This document shows, piece by piece, positions 45,564 through 54,641 of a DNA stretch of 64,000 nt (positions are counted from its first letter, which is position 1; each line of letters begins with the position of its first letter). Below the pieces are notes generated by a model that did not search any database, was not told the DNA's origin, and worked only from the letters and a program-made list of their open reading frames with translations. Position numbers and translations under genes: made by a program. The stretch is from JAVKFY01 sp040223615 (lineage in GTDB: Bacteria > Pseudomonadota > Alphaproteobacteria > GCA-2731375), in assembly GCA_040223615.1 (NCBI GenBank), contig JAVKFY010000054.1:56304-120303 (forward strand). The letters run 5' to 3'.

Positions 45564-45731
45564 TCAATTATCCGATTGCGACGGCCTCACCAGCCGCAGC
45601 AGCGGCGCGACGTCGTCGAGCCGGTCCGGCGTCCAGAGCTGCTCGATCAACGGTCCGGTGGCGACCTGCCGCGCGCCGAAGCCGGCCACCGCGACCCGCG
45701 CGCGTAGGCGTTGCACCGCCTGGTCGACCAC
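45564..45731 (-). CDS. Unrecognised short ORF, possible gene remnant
   Basis: After the glycosyltransferase stop, a minus-strand frame with a GTG at 45731 encodes 55 residues including VAGFGARQVATGPLIEQLW and TPDRLDDVAPLLRLV. The codon pattern looks coding and the frame is open a little further upstream (FRENVAAVVDQ). I do not recognise a family. It may be the tail of a gene whose front was deleted. The DNA from 45493 to 45563 holds the promoter region of the ligase gene and nothing else clear. Confidence 0.3.
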   Translation of the reverse strand: MVDQAVQRLRARVAVAGFGARQVATGPLIEQLWTPDRLDDVAPLLRLVRPSQSDN

Positions 45732-45753
45732 GGCGGCGACATTTTCCCGGAAA

Positions 45754-46266
45754 CTAGCGCTGCCCGATGGCTTGACGCAGGACGGTATCGAACTTTTCGG
45801 CAGCGTTGGTCGGTCCCCAGGCCTCGGCGGCGGCACGTGCTCGCGCGCCGGCTTCATGGCGCCGGTCAGTATCCGACAGCCACGCCCGGATGGTGGCGGC
45901 GAGGTCGCCCTCGACGACGCTGCCGGCGTCATGATCCTGGAGCAGGCGCGCCGCCTCGCTATCCGCCGGGCCGAGGAACAGGCAGGGCCGGCCGGCCGCC
46001 ATCACGCCGTAGACCTTGCTTGGCACCACCAGGCCCGACAGGTGCGGTTCCATTGTCACCAGATGCAGGTCCGCCGCCGACAGGCTCTCGGCCAGCTTCG
46101 CCTCGGGCTGGAACGGGAGGAAGCTGATGTTGGCCAACGCGCGCGCCGCGACTTGTTCCTGCACCCAGGCGAGACGCGGTCCGTCGCCGACGAAGACGAA
46201 GCGCGCCTCGGGCAGAGCGGCCGCCGCGTCGAGGATCCGGTCGAACGGGTGGGCGAGACCGAGATA
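45754..46266 (-). pseudogene. Glycosyltransferase family 4/WcaI-like, C-terminal half only
   Basis: 170 codons encode the donor-binding half of a GT-B glycosyltransferase: LGLAHPFDRILDAAAAL, FVFVGDGPRLAWVQEQVA, NISFLPFQPEAKLAESL, LSGLVVPSKVYGVMAAGRPCLF. The last of these contains the usual E/P-S-K nucleotide-sugar region. Homology stops at the junction near 46264, where the family would continue with GNLG and a further ~200 N-terminal residues. On the other strand an acyl-CoA ligase starts abruptly at the same place. No start codon with a ribosome site is present at the truncated end. Confidence 0.75.
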
Positions 46267-47572
46267 CCTGACCGACGAGGAGGCGGCCTACATCGTCAAC
46301 GATTCCGGCGCCAAGGCGCTGGTCACGTCGGCGGCGCTGGGCGACGTGGCGGCCGCGATGGCCGGGATGCTGGACGGATGCCCGGTGCGGCTGGCCGTGG
46401 ACGGCCCGGTCGCCGGCTACGACGCCTACGAGGCGGCGATCGTGGCGCAGCCTTCGGAGCCTTTGCCGGACGAGCCGCTGGGTGACTTCATGAACTATTC
46501 GTCGGGTACCACGGGCCGGCCGAAAGGCATCAAGTGGCCACTGACCGGCCGGACCTTCGACGAGAATTCGAACCTGGACACGTTGATGGAGGCGCTCTAC
46601 GGCATTGGCCCGGACACGGTCTACCTGTCGCCGGCGCCGCTCTATCACTCCGCGCCGCTGGCCTTCACCGCCGTCACGCACAGTCTGGGCGGCACCAACG
46701 TGATCATGGAGAAGTTCGACGCGGCGGAATCGCTGCGCCTGCTGGAGCATCAAAAGATCACCCACAGCCAGTGGGTGCCGACGATGTTCATCCGCATGCT
46801 GAAGCTAGACGCGGCCGAGCGAGCGCGGCACGACTTCTCGCACCACAAGGTCGCGATCCACGCTGCCGCACCGTGCCCGGCGGATGTGAAGCAGCAGATG
46901 ATCGATTGGTGGGGACCGATCATCTACGAGTACTACGGCGGCACCGAGCTCAACGGCATGACCGTGTGCGACAGCGCGCAGTGGCTGGCGCATCCGGGCA
47001 CCGTCGGCGCGCCGATCCTGGGCACCATCCATATCTGTGACGAGGCGGGCGCGGAAGTGCCGCCGCTCGAGCCCGGGGTGATCTATTTCGAGCGCGACGA
47101 GATGCCATTCCAGTACCACAACGATCCGGCCAAGACCGACAGCGCGCGCCATCCCCGGCACCCGCTTTGGACCAAGCTCGGCGACGTCGGCTATGTCGAT
47201 GACGACGGCTTCCTGTACCTCACCGACCGGGAGTCGTTCATGATCATCGCCGGCGGGGTGAATATCTACCCGCAGGAGATCGAGGACGCCCTGGTGATGC
47301 ATCCGAAGATCACCGACGTGGCGGTGTTCGGCGTACCCAATCCTGATCTCGGCGAGGAAGTGAAGGCGGTGGTGCAACTTGCCGACGGCCAGCGCGCGTC
47401 CGCCGACCTCGCCGCGGAGATCATCGCCCATGCGCGCGAGCACCTGGCGCACTACAAGGTGCCTCGCTCGGTCGACTTCGTCGACGAACTGCCCCGCCTG
47501 GAGACCGGCAAGCTGTATAAGCGGCTGCTGAAGGACCGCTACTGGGGCAACAGGACCAGCCGCATCGTTTGA
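46262..47572 (+). pseudogene. AMP-dependent acyl-CoA ligase, N-terminus missing
   Basis: 436 codons of an ANL ligase begin mid-domain at YLTDEEAAYIVNDSGAKAL, which in this family lies about 80-100 residues in. The rest is intact: NYSSGTTGRPKGIKW, YYGGTELNGM, the hinge LTDRESFMIIAGGVNIYPQE and the final LETGKLYKRLLK with the catalytic Lys. The in-frame codons upstream are antisense to the glycosyltransferase and do not resemble a ligase. It is therefore a 5'-truncated gene unless translation begins at an internal Met. It ends ten bases from the convergent adhesin stop. Confidence 0.78.
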
Positions 47573-47582
47573 CGCGCGACGG

Positions 47583-50500
47583 CTACCAGGTGATCTGCTC
47601 GATGCCCTCGAAGTCGACCTGGCTGCCGTCCTCCAGCGTCACCGAGCCGGCGGCGTCGTCGCTCAAGGTGACCTGGTTGTCGCCAGCCTCGACCACGCTG
47701 CCCTCGGTCAGGTTCAGGGTCCAGCCCGAGCCAACGGCGGAACCGTCCGCGTTCTGCAGCGCCAGGACATCGGTCCAGCCGCCGCCGTCGCCGGCGAAGG
47801 CGGCGTCGGTACCGTCGCCCTCGCCGAACACGATGGTGTCGTTGCCGTCGCCGCCATACACCAGATCGGCGCCGTCGCCGCCATACATCAGGTCGTCGCC
47901 GCCGCCGCCATATATGTTGTCGTTGCCGCCTAAGCCGACCAGTTCGTCGGCGCCGGCATCGCCGTTCAGCGTGTCGTTAACCGCGGTGCCGGTCTGCAGT
48001 GTGGCGTCGACCGCGACATCGAAGCTGATCGTGGTCTCCGCCGTCTCGCCGGTGCGGACCTCCCCGGTGAAGGCAATTGATTTCACGAAGTAGTCGCTGG
48101 CGTCGCTGGTGGTGTTCTGTCCGTTGGAATACTCGTTGGCGGTGAACACGAGCTGGTCGAAGACGGCGTCCTCGCCCAGGTCGATGGTGAAGGTCACCGC
48201 GTGCCCGCTGGGCGGCGCGATGGCCCCGGATCCAACCTCGACGCCGTCGTGATAGGCGGTCCAGGTCCCGACCTCGTGGTGGCCGGTGCCGCCCTCGTTC
48301 TGGAACAGGCGGCGGCACTCAACCTCGGCGCCGCTGACGTCGTTGTCGAAGTCGACGATCAGCTGCTCCGATACGCCCTTGGATGCGTCGTAGCCGAGCT
48401 GGTTGGCGCTGCCGCCAGTGGCGCCGGCGACGCCGATGCCGTCGCCGGCGGTGGTCAGGTTGTCAACCGACGCCTCGGACAGCGTGCCGTCGGGGTTGAT
48501 GGTGCGGCCGGTGACGGTGAAGCCTGACGACGTGTCCGCGAAATTCGCCGTGCTGATCGTGCCGCTGTTGTCGAAGGCCTCGTAGGCCTCGGCGGTGACC
48601 GAGAGGCTGAAGTCGCTCTGGCTGCCGTCGGGCGGCGTCAGGGTCAGACCGGCGAGCTGATCGGGCGTCAGTGTCCAGGTGCCGTCGCCGTTGTCGGTGC
48701 CGGCCGACAGCATGGCGCCGTCAGGCACGCCGGCAATGGTCACGGCGAGATACTGGTCGGCGCCGGCATCTTGCAGGGAAGTGGCGATGTCGAGCGCGAT
48801 CGGCGTGCCTGCCTCGCCAACGACGTCGTTGGCCGCCAGCACCGGGATGTCGACGATCTCGTCGGCGACCGCGATGGTGAAGACCTGTTGTGTCGAGGCG
48901 CCTCCGGAATCGGTCGAAGTCACGGTGACGGCGACCGCTGCCTCGGTCTCGGCGTCGAGATTCTGCCCGTCCTTCAGCTTGAGCTTGCCGTCGACGACCT
49001 CGAAGCGATTGTCGTCAACGTCGTAGGTAAAGCTGTCGCCGGCGTCGGGGTCGGTGGTCGACAGGGTGCCGACGATGCCCCCAGCGGCGTTCTCGCTGAT
49101 CGAGGCGTTGTCGAGGTCGATCGACGTCGGCCCCTCGTTCAGGTCGGCGACCGAGATGGTGAAGGTCTGCTGCGTCGATGTGCCGCCTGAGTCGGTCGAG
49201 GTCACGGTGATGTCGATAGTGGACTCGGTCTCGGCGTCCAGGCTCTGGCCGTCCCTCAGCGCGAGTTGGCCATCGACAACTTCGAAACGGGGATCGTCGA
49301 CGGTGTAGGCGAAGCTGTCGCCGGCGTCGGGGTCGGTGGTCGACAGGGTGCCGACGATACCGCCGTCGACATTCTCATCGATGGTGGCGTTGTCCAGGGC
49401 GATCGCGGTCGGGCCTTCGTTCAGGTCGGCGACCGAGATGGTGAAGGTCTGCTGCGTCGAGGCGCCGCCTGAGTCGGTCGAGGTCACGGTGATGTCGACG
49501 CTGGCAGCGGTCTCGGCATCGAGGGACTCGCCGTCGCGCAGCCTGAGCACGTCGTCGACAATTTCGAAACGGTCGTCGCTAACGGTGTAGGTGAAGCCGC
49601 CGGCGTCGTCCGGGTCGGTGGTCGACAAGGTGCCGATCACCGCGCCGTCGTCATTCTCATTGACGGCCGTGCCGTCGAGCGCGATGGCGGTCGGCGCGTT
49701 GTTGGCGACCATGTTATCCGTTGGCGCGGCCGAATCTGCGTCAGGTGCGTTCGCCTGCGGTTCCGGGGCATCGCCGTCATCGTCGCCGGCTGTTGCGTCC
49801 GGAAGGGGCGGGGTCTGCGTTTCGCGGGGCTGGGGTGCATCATCGCCGTCGCTGGCGTCAGGGGTGGGCGCGGCGGCGACGTTGGTGGGGTTGTCGCCAC
49901 CGTCATCGGCCGCCGGGAGACCGCCGTCTTCGGGATCGCGTCCGTCATCGCCACCACCTGATCGCGTCGTGGCGTCCGGGCTCGGATCGGCGTTGCCGGC
50001 CACGCTCGGCGTGCTGGCGCCGGGTGTCTGGGGCGTCACGCCGGGCTCGCCCGCAGCCGGTCGCGGCGCGTCTCCGTCAACAGGCGCTGGCGCGTCGGCT
50101 CTATTGTCGGGCAGTTCTCCACCGACAGCTGGGTTGCCGGCGGGCTGGTTGCCGGTGGGACTTGCACCGGTCGCCCCCGACCCACGCTGGTCAGCGCCAG
50201 CAGATCGGTCGACGGCGATGTCGGGCGGGCCATCCTGGCCTTGCGGCGCCTCGTCGCTCGCGCCGGGCGCGGTCCGCGACTGCGAACGAGCCTGGTCGGA
50301 TCGCGCCACGGTCTCCGTGTCCCGGTTGGATAGCTGGCTGTCGTTGTCGAACTCGGTGCCATCGACGTTGGTTTGAGGCGCGACGCCATCCATCTCGTCG
50401 GATCGTGCCGCCAACTCGTCGCCGGGCGAGCGGCCGGTCTGGTCATCGGCGGTTTGCCCGGTCACCTCGCCCTGGTCGGTGTCGTAGCCGACAACTTCGT

Positions 50501-50645
50501 TCTGCCGTGCACTGGCCTCTTGGTTCGCCTGTTCGCCGGATTGCTGCAGCGTGCGCGCGATCCGTTCGGCGACGGCGCCTTCGTCGGCGTTGTCGAGCGT
50601 TCGGTTTAGGTCGTCGGGCATCGTCCGTCCATCCCAGGCAGCCAT
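47583..50645 (-). CDS. RTX adhesin with cadherin-like repeats, type I secretion substrate
   Basis: A 1020-residue acidic, secreted protein. Residues 1-315 are low-complexity, rich in Asp, Ala, Pro, Gln and Gly. Three near-identical cadherin-like modules follow (about 317-410, 411-504, 505-594), each with LSTTDPDAG and TSTDSGG. An Ig-like T1SS module (about 600-690) and a beta-sandwich domain (about 740-865) come next. Calcium-binding RTX nonapeptides occupy about 890-940 (GGNDNIYGGGGDD) before a C-terminal secretion signal ending EGIEQITW. There is one Cys (777). No Sec signal is present. The first ATG (50645) or the ninth codon (50621) could start it. It is divergent from its exporter genes at 50830. 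Confidence 0.88.
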   Translation of the reverse strand: MAAWDGRTMPDDLNRTLDNADEGAVAERIARTLQQSGEQANQEASARQNEVVGYDTDQGEVTGQTADDQTGRSPGDELAARSDEMDGVAPQTNVDGTEFDNDSQLSNRDTETVARSDQARSQSRTAPGASDEAPQGQDGPPDIAVDRSAGADQRGSGATGASPTGNQPAGNPAVGGELPDNRADAPAPVDGDAPRPAAGEPGVTPQTPGASTPSVAGNADPSPDATTRSGGGDDGRDPEDGGLPAADDGGDNPTNVAAAPTPDASDGDDAPQPRETQTPPLPDATAGDDDGDAPEPQANAPDADSAAPTDNMVANNAPTAIALDGTAVNENDDGAVIGTLSTTDPDDAGGFTYTVSDDRFEIVDDVLRLRDGESLDAETAASVDITVTSTDSGGASTQQTFTISVADLNEGPTAIALDNATIDENVDGGIVGTLSTTDPDAGDSFAYTVDDPRFEVVDGQLALRDGQSLDAETESTIDITVTSTDSGGTSTQQTFTISVADLNEGPTSIDLDNASISENAAGGIVGTLSTTDPDAGDSFTYDVDDNRFEVVDGKLKLKDGQNLDAETEAAVAVTVTSTDSGGASTQQVFTIAVADEIVDIPVLAANDVVGEAGTPIALDIATSLQDAGADQYLAVTIAGVPDGAMLSAGTDNGDGTWTLTPDQLAGLTLTPPDGSQSDFSLSVTAEAYEAFDNSGTISTANFADTSSGFTVTGRTINPDGTLSEASVDNLTTAGDGIGVAGATGGSANQLGYDASKGVSEQLIVDFDNDVSGAEVECRRLFQNEGGTGHHEVGTWTAYHDGVEVGSGAIAPPSGHAVTFTIDLGEDAVFDQLVFTANEYSNGQNTTSDASDYFVKSIAFTGEVRTGETAETTISFDVAVDATLQTGTAVNDTLNGDAGADELVGLGGNDNIYGGGGDDLMYGGDGADLVYGGDGNDTIVFGEGDGTDAAFAGDGGGWTDVLALQNADGSAVGSGWTLNLTEGSVVEAGDNQVTLSDDAAGSVTLEDGSQVDFEGIEQITW
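48864..49697. repeat. Three tandem ~282-bp repeats encoding cadherin-like modules
   Basis: Modules at about 49416-49697, 49134-49415 and 48864-49133 repeat the same ~94-residue unit (start PTAIALDN or PTSIDLDN, end FTISVADLNEG). The similarity is visible in the DNA as well. Copy number could vary by recombination or be compressed in an assembly. Confidence 0.85.
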
Positions 50646-50829
50646 TTCCGGTCTGCGATATCTAGCGCTTCGACCCTAAGACTCGATTGAAGGAACTGGT
50701 TAACGAGGCCGCACGACCGGCGCCGGTAACCCTTCGTTTACCCTGTCTGTGCAGATTTGCGCCGGTGTCCCAGGGGGCGGGCGAGCCGTGGCCGCGCAGC
50801 GCGAAGTGATTGAAAGTGAGCAGGTCTGA

Positions 50830-52515
50830 ATGCCGCGGACGAGGATGAACGGTCGGTACGGCGCTGAGGTGCTGATGGCGAGCGCTGCGCTGAACATCCT
50901 GTCGCTGGGCGTGCCGATCGCGATTCTGCAGATCTACGACCGTGTGGTGCCGTACCAGGCGACGGCAACATTGGCGGTCTTCGTTATCGCGCTCGGCGTG
51001 GTGGCGGTCATGGACTTGCTGCTGAGCCTGGCGCGCGCCTATGTCAGCGGCTGGGGCGCGGCGCGCATGCACCACAAGCTGGCCTGCGGCATGCTGGGCC
51101 GCATGCTGAGCGCCGACCTGCGCGCGTTCACTGCCAACCCGCCGGGCGTGCACCTGAACCGCCTGCGCGGTGTCGACGCGATCAAGGGATTCTACGGCGG
51201 GCAGGGCATCCTTCTGCTCGTCGATCTGCCTTTCGCTTTCGTCTTCCTCGGCCTGATCTACATCATCGCCGGGCCGCTGATCCTGGCGCCGCTGTTGATC
51301 ATCGTGCTGCTCGCCTCCGTGGCATCGGCCGTCGGCCAACGCTTGTCCGACTCGCTGAAGTATCGCGTCGAGGCCGACAATCGGCGCTACAACTTCATGA
51401 TCGAGGTGCTGCAAGCGATCCACACCGTCAAGGCGCTGGGCATGGAAGCGCTGATGGTGCGTCGCTATGAGCGCCTGCAGACGACCTCGGCGGCGGCCAA
51501 CTACCACGTCAGCGAGACCAGCGCGGCGACCCGAAATGTCGGCCTGACCTTCTCGCAGCTCACCACCATCGCCGTCGGGACTTACGGCAGCACGCTAGTG
51601 ATGGATGGCATGCTCTCGATTGGTGGCCTGGCGGCCTGCACGTTGCTGGCTGGCCGGGTCGCGCAGCCGATGCTGCGCGCGCTCAGCATCTGGACCCAGT
51701 TCCAGAGCTTCAAGTTCGGGCGCGAGCAGATCAAGGCGATCGAAAGCCTGCCGCAGGAGCCGAAGGGCGACGTGCTGCCCGACGAGGACGCCGCGCCGGC
51801 GGTCGAACTCGCCGACGTACGCTTCAGCTACCGCGAGGACCTGCCGGAGTTGTTCGACGGCCTGTCGCTGAAGGTCGAGGCCGGTGAGACCATCGGCGTC
51901 GCCGGTGGCAACGGCAGCGGCAAGTCGACGCTGCTCGGCCTGATGATGGGGGCGCTGTCGCCGACGGCCGGCAGCCTGCGCATCGCCGGGCACGATATCG
52001 CCACGCTGGACCCGACGGCGTTCCGGCGCCAGGTCTGCTACCTGCCGCAGAAGTCGGTGATGTTCGAGGGCACGATCCTCGACAACCTCACCCTGTTCCG
52101 CGGCAACCGCTATGCCGCCAAGGCTATGCATTTCGCCGACCGGCTGGCGCTGCACGAGGTCATTGGGCAGATGCCGCAGGGCTACAGCACGGTGATCGAG
52201 AATGGGCGCAGCAGCCGCATCCCCAGCGGCGTGCGCCAGCGCATCGCGCTGGTCCGTGCGTTGACGCTCGCTGACGACATTCGGCTGCTGCTGTTCGACG
52301 AGGCGTACTCCAATCTGGACCGCGAGAGCGACGACGCGCTGCTGTCGCTGATCGACGAGCTGCGCGCCGGCGCGACCACGGTCATCGTGAGCCACCGGCC
52401 GTCCTACCTCGGCCTGGCCGACCGCACCTTCATGCTGCAGAACCAACTGCTGGTGCCTGGCGGCGGTGGCGCGCGGCAGCAGATCGCCAGGCTAAAGCAG
52501 GAGATGGCGTCGTGA
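50830..52515 (+). CDS. Type I secretion ABC permease/ATPase, first subunit
   Basis: A 561-residue exporter half: a transmembrane domain (about residues 15-290, starting ALNILSLGVPIAILQIYDRVVPYQ, typical of RTX exporters) and an ATPase. Walker A is GGNGSGKST (about residue 358); Walker B is LLLFDEAYSNLD; the H-loop is VSHRPS. The signature reads IPSGVRQR instead of LSGGQRQR. It has no N-terminal peptidase-like domain. The gene is coupled to the next ABC gene (GTGA), so the two probably form a heterodimer. Confidence 0.88.
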   Translation: MPRTRMNGRYGAEVLMASAALNILSLGVPIAILQIYDRVVPYQATATLAVFVIALGVVAVMDLLLSLARAYVSGWGAARMHHKLACGMLGRMLSADLRAFTANPPGVHLNRLRGVDAIKGFYGGQGILLLVDLPFAFVFLGLIYIIAGPLILAPLLIIVLLASVASAVGQRLSDSLKYRVEADNRRYNFMIEVLQAIHTVKALGMEALMVRRYERLQTTSAAANYHVSETSAATRNVGLTFSQLTTIAVGTYGSTLVMDGMLSIGGLAACTLLAGRVAQPMLRALSIWTQFQSFKFGREQIKAIESLPQEPKGDVLPDEDAAPAVELADVRFSYREDLPELFDGLSLKVEAGETIGVAGGNGSGKSTLLGLMMGALSPTAGSLRIAGHDIATLDPTAFRRQVCYLPQKSVMFEGTILDNLTLFRGNRYAAKAMHFADRLALHEVIGQMPQGYSTVIENGRSSRIPSGVRQRIALVRALTLADDIRLLLFDEAYSNLDRESDDALLSLIDELRAGATTVIVSHRPSYLGLADRTFMLQNQLLVPGGGGARQQIARLKQEMAS

Positions 52516-54641
52516 CGGTGGCGGCGGGCGAACTCGGGCGCGGCATGGCCGTCCTCGGACCCTACCGCAGCGACGGCGAGGGCGCGTTGTCGGCGGCGGC
52601 GGCTTGCATGCTCAAGCTGCTCGAAGCGATCGAGTGGGACGGCAAGCCACGCCATCTGGCCGAGGCGGTGCCGCACTTCATCGACAATCTCGACATGGCC
52701 GACGTCCGCGCGACGCTGGCCAACGTGCAGCTGCGGACCTTCGCGGTCGAATGTCCGGAGGGACGGTTGCCGGACGGTGCCTTGCCGTGCCTCTACGAAC
52801 CGACCGGCGGCGCGCCGTTGGTGGTCTTCGGGCGCGAGGATGGCGCCCTGCGGGTCTTTGACGGCGCCACGCAGGAGGTCGCGTCGCGACATTCGAGGTT
52901 GCCGCCCGGCACTGCCTTTGTGGTGAAGCCGACCGAGCAGGCTGCCGGAGGCCGGCCGTCGCGAAGCTGGGGCAGCCGCATCACGGCCCGCTTCCGCACT
53001 GCGCTGCTCTACCTGCTGCTGCTCACCTTCGTCTTCAACCTGCTCAGCCTGGCGACGCCGCTGTTCATGAAGGCGCTCTACGACACAGTGATCCCGTCGC
53101 AGTCGACGTTGCAGCTCGCCTACCTGGTGGCCGGCGTGGCGATCGCGCTGACCATGGAGACGGTGTTCCGGCGCTTGCGCAGCCTGGTGCTCGACAGTCT
53201 TGCCGGGCGGGTCGACTACCTGGTCGGTCGCGCCGCCTTCGAGCGGGTGATGATGTTGCCGCTGACCCGCCTGGAGAACGAACCGCTCGGCCGTCAGGTC
53301 TCGCAGTTGCAGAGCTTCGAGGCGATCCGCGAAGTCTTCGCCGGTGCGCTCGGCGAGGCCTTGCTCGACTTGCCCTTCCTGGTCCTGTTCCTGGCCGCGA
53401 TTGCGATTCTCGGCGGCTGGCTGGTGCTGGTGCCGGTGGTGGCAGCACTGGTCTTCGTTGCCGCGATCACGGTGGTGCTGAGTGGCAGCCGTGAGGGCGA
53501 CGGTGCGGAGAAGTCGCGTCAGTCGCGGTTCCTGGTCGAGACGCTATCGGGCATGCACGCGATCAAGTTCGCCGGCGCCGAGACGGTCTGGAACGAGCGC
53601 TACCGCGACCTTGCCGCGGCCACCGCGATGAGAGACTTCCGTAACGCCATGGCGCAGAACGCGAATTTGGTCTTCAGCCGCCTGGTCAGCACCTGCGCGG
53701 CGGTCGCGATGATGGGGTTCGGCGCGCTGGCGGTGATCGATCAGACCATGACGGTCGGCGCGCTGATCGCCTGCACGGCGTTGCTGTGGCGCGCGTTGAC
53801 GCCAATGCAGTCGGCCTACATGGCGGGCAATCGCATCCCGCAGGTGCTCGGCAGCCTGCGCCAGCTCGGCATGCTGATGCGACTGCCGGCAGAGCGCGAG
53901 CCGGGCCAGGTGCCAGCCTCGCGGGTGCTGAAGGGCAAGATCGCACTCAAGGGCGTGGCGCATCGATTCTCGGCGGATACCGACGCGGCGCTGAGCGGCG
54001 TGTCGCTCGCGGTCGAGCCGGGCGAGATCGTCGCCATCACCGGGCCGAATGGCGCCGGCAAATCGACGTTGCTAAACTTGGTCGCGGGCCTGTACAGGCC
54101 GAGCCTGGGCGCGATCTTGATCGACGGCGTCGACATCCGCCAGCTCGACACCATTGATCTCAGGCAGTCGATCGCGGTGATGCCGCAGACGCTGGAGCTG
54201 ATGTACGGCACCGTGGCGCAGAACATGCGCCTGGCTGATCCGACGGCGTCGGACGCCGATATCGAGGCGTCGGCGCGAATGGCGCACATCCACGATGACA
54301 TCGTGGCGTTGCCGTCCGGCTACGACACGCGCCTGACCGAGAGCGTGCTCAGCGAGCTCACCGAGGGCTTCAAGCAGCGGCTGGCGCTGGCCCGGGCCTA
54401 CCTGCGCAAGGCGCCGATCGTGCTGCTCGACGAACCGGGACATGCACTCGACGACATCGGCGACAAGGCGTTGATCGCGGCGCTGCAACAGCTGCGCAAG
54501 CGGGCAACCATCCTGATCGTCACGCACCGGCCGAGCCATATCCAGATCGCCGATCGCGTGCTGATGCTGGATCGCGGCCGGCCCGCCTATGTCGGCGATG
54601 CCGCCGGGTTCTTCGAACACATCAACGGGAAGGCCGCATGA
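52512..54641 (+). CDS. Type I secretion ABC permease/ATPase, second subunit with C39-like domain
   Basis: A 709-residue exporter half. Residues 1-135 look like a degenerate C39-like domain without the catalytic Cys motif, as in RTX exporters that dock rather than cleave the substrate. The membrane domain (about 150-430) contains LLYLLLLTFVFNLLSLATPLFMKALYDTVIPSQS. The ATPase has Walker A GPNGAGKST, Walker B VLLDEPGHALDD and H-loop VTHRPS. The signature is LTEGFKQR, again not LSGGQ. It starts with GTG overlapping the previous stop and overlaps the HlyD gene by four bases. Confidence 0.88.
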   Translation: MTVAAGELGRGMAVLGPYRSDGEGALSAAAACMLKLLEAIEWDGKPRHLAEAVPHFIDNLDMADVRATLANVQLRTFAVECPEGRLPDGALPCLYEPTGGAPLVVFGREDGALRVFDGATQEVASRHSRLPPGTAFVVKPTEQAAGGRPSRSWGSRITARFRTALLYLLLLTFVFNLLSLATPLFMKALYDTVIPSQSTLQLAYLVAGVAIALTMETVFRRLRSLVLDSLAGRVDYLVGRAAFERVMMLPLTRLENEPLGRQVSQLQSFEAIREVFAGALGEALLDLPFLVLFLAAIAILGGWLVLVPVVAALVFVAAITVVLSGSREGDGAEKSRQSRFLVETLSGMHAIKFAGAETVWNERYRDLAAATAMRDFRNAMAQNANLVFSRLVSTCAAVAMMGFGALAVIDQTMTVGALIACTALLWRALTPMQSAYMAGNRIPQVLGSLRQLGMLMRLPAEREPGQVPASRVLKGKIALKGVAHRFSADTDAALSGVSLAVEPGEIVAITGPNGAGKSTLLNLVAGLYRPSLGAILIDGVDIRQLDTIDLRQSIAVMPQTLELMYGTVAQNMRLADPTASDADIEASARMAHIHDDIVALPSGYDTRLTESVLSELTEGFKQRLALARAYLRKAPIVLLDEPGHALDDIGDKALIAALQQLRKRATILIVTHRPSHIQIADRVLMLDRGRPAYVGDAAGFFEHINGKAA

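Noticed and set aside
49591..50376. 261-codon plus-strand frame (Ser/Pro/Ala-rich) inside the adhesin gene
   Set aside because: It is antisense to the low-complexity adhesin N-terminus, which explains its composition.
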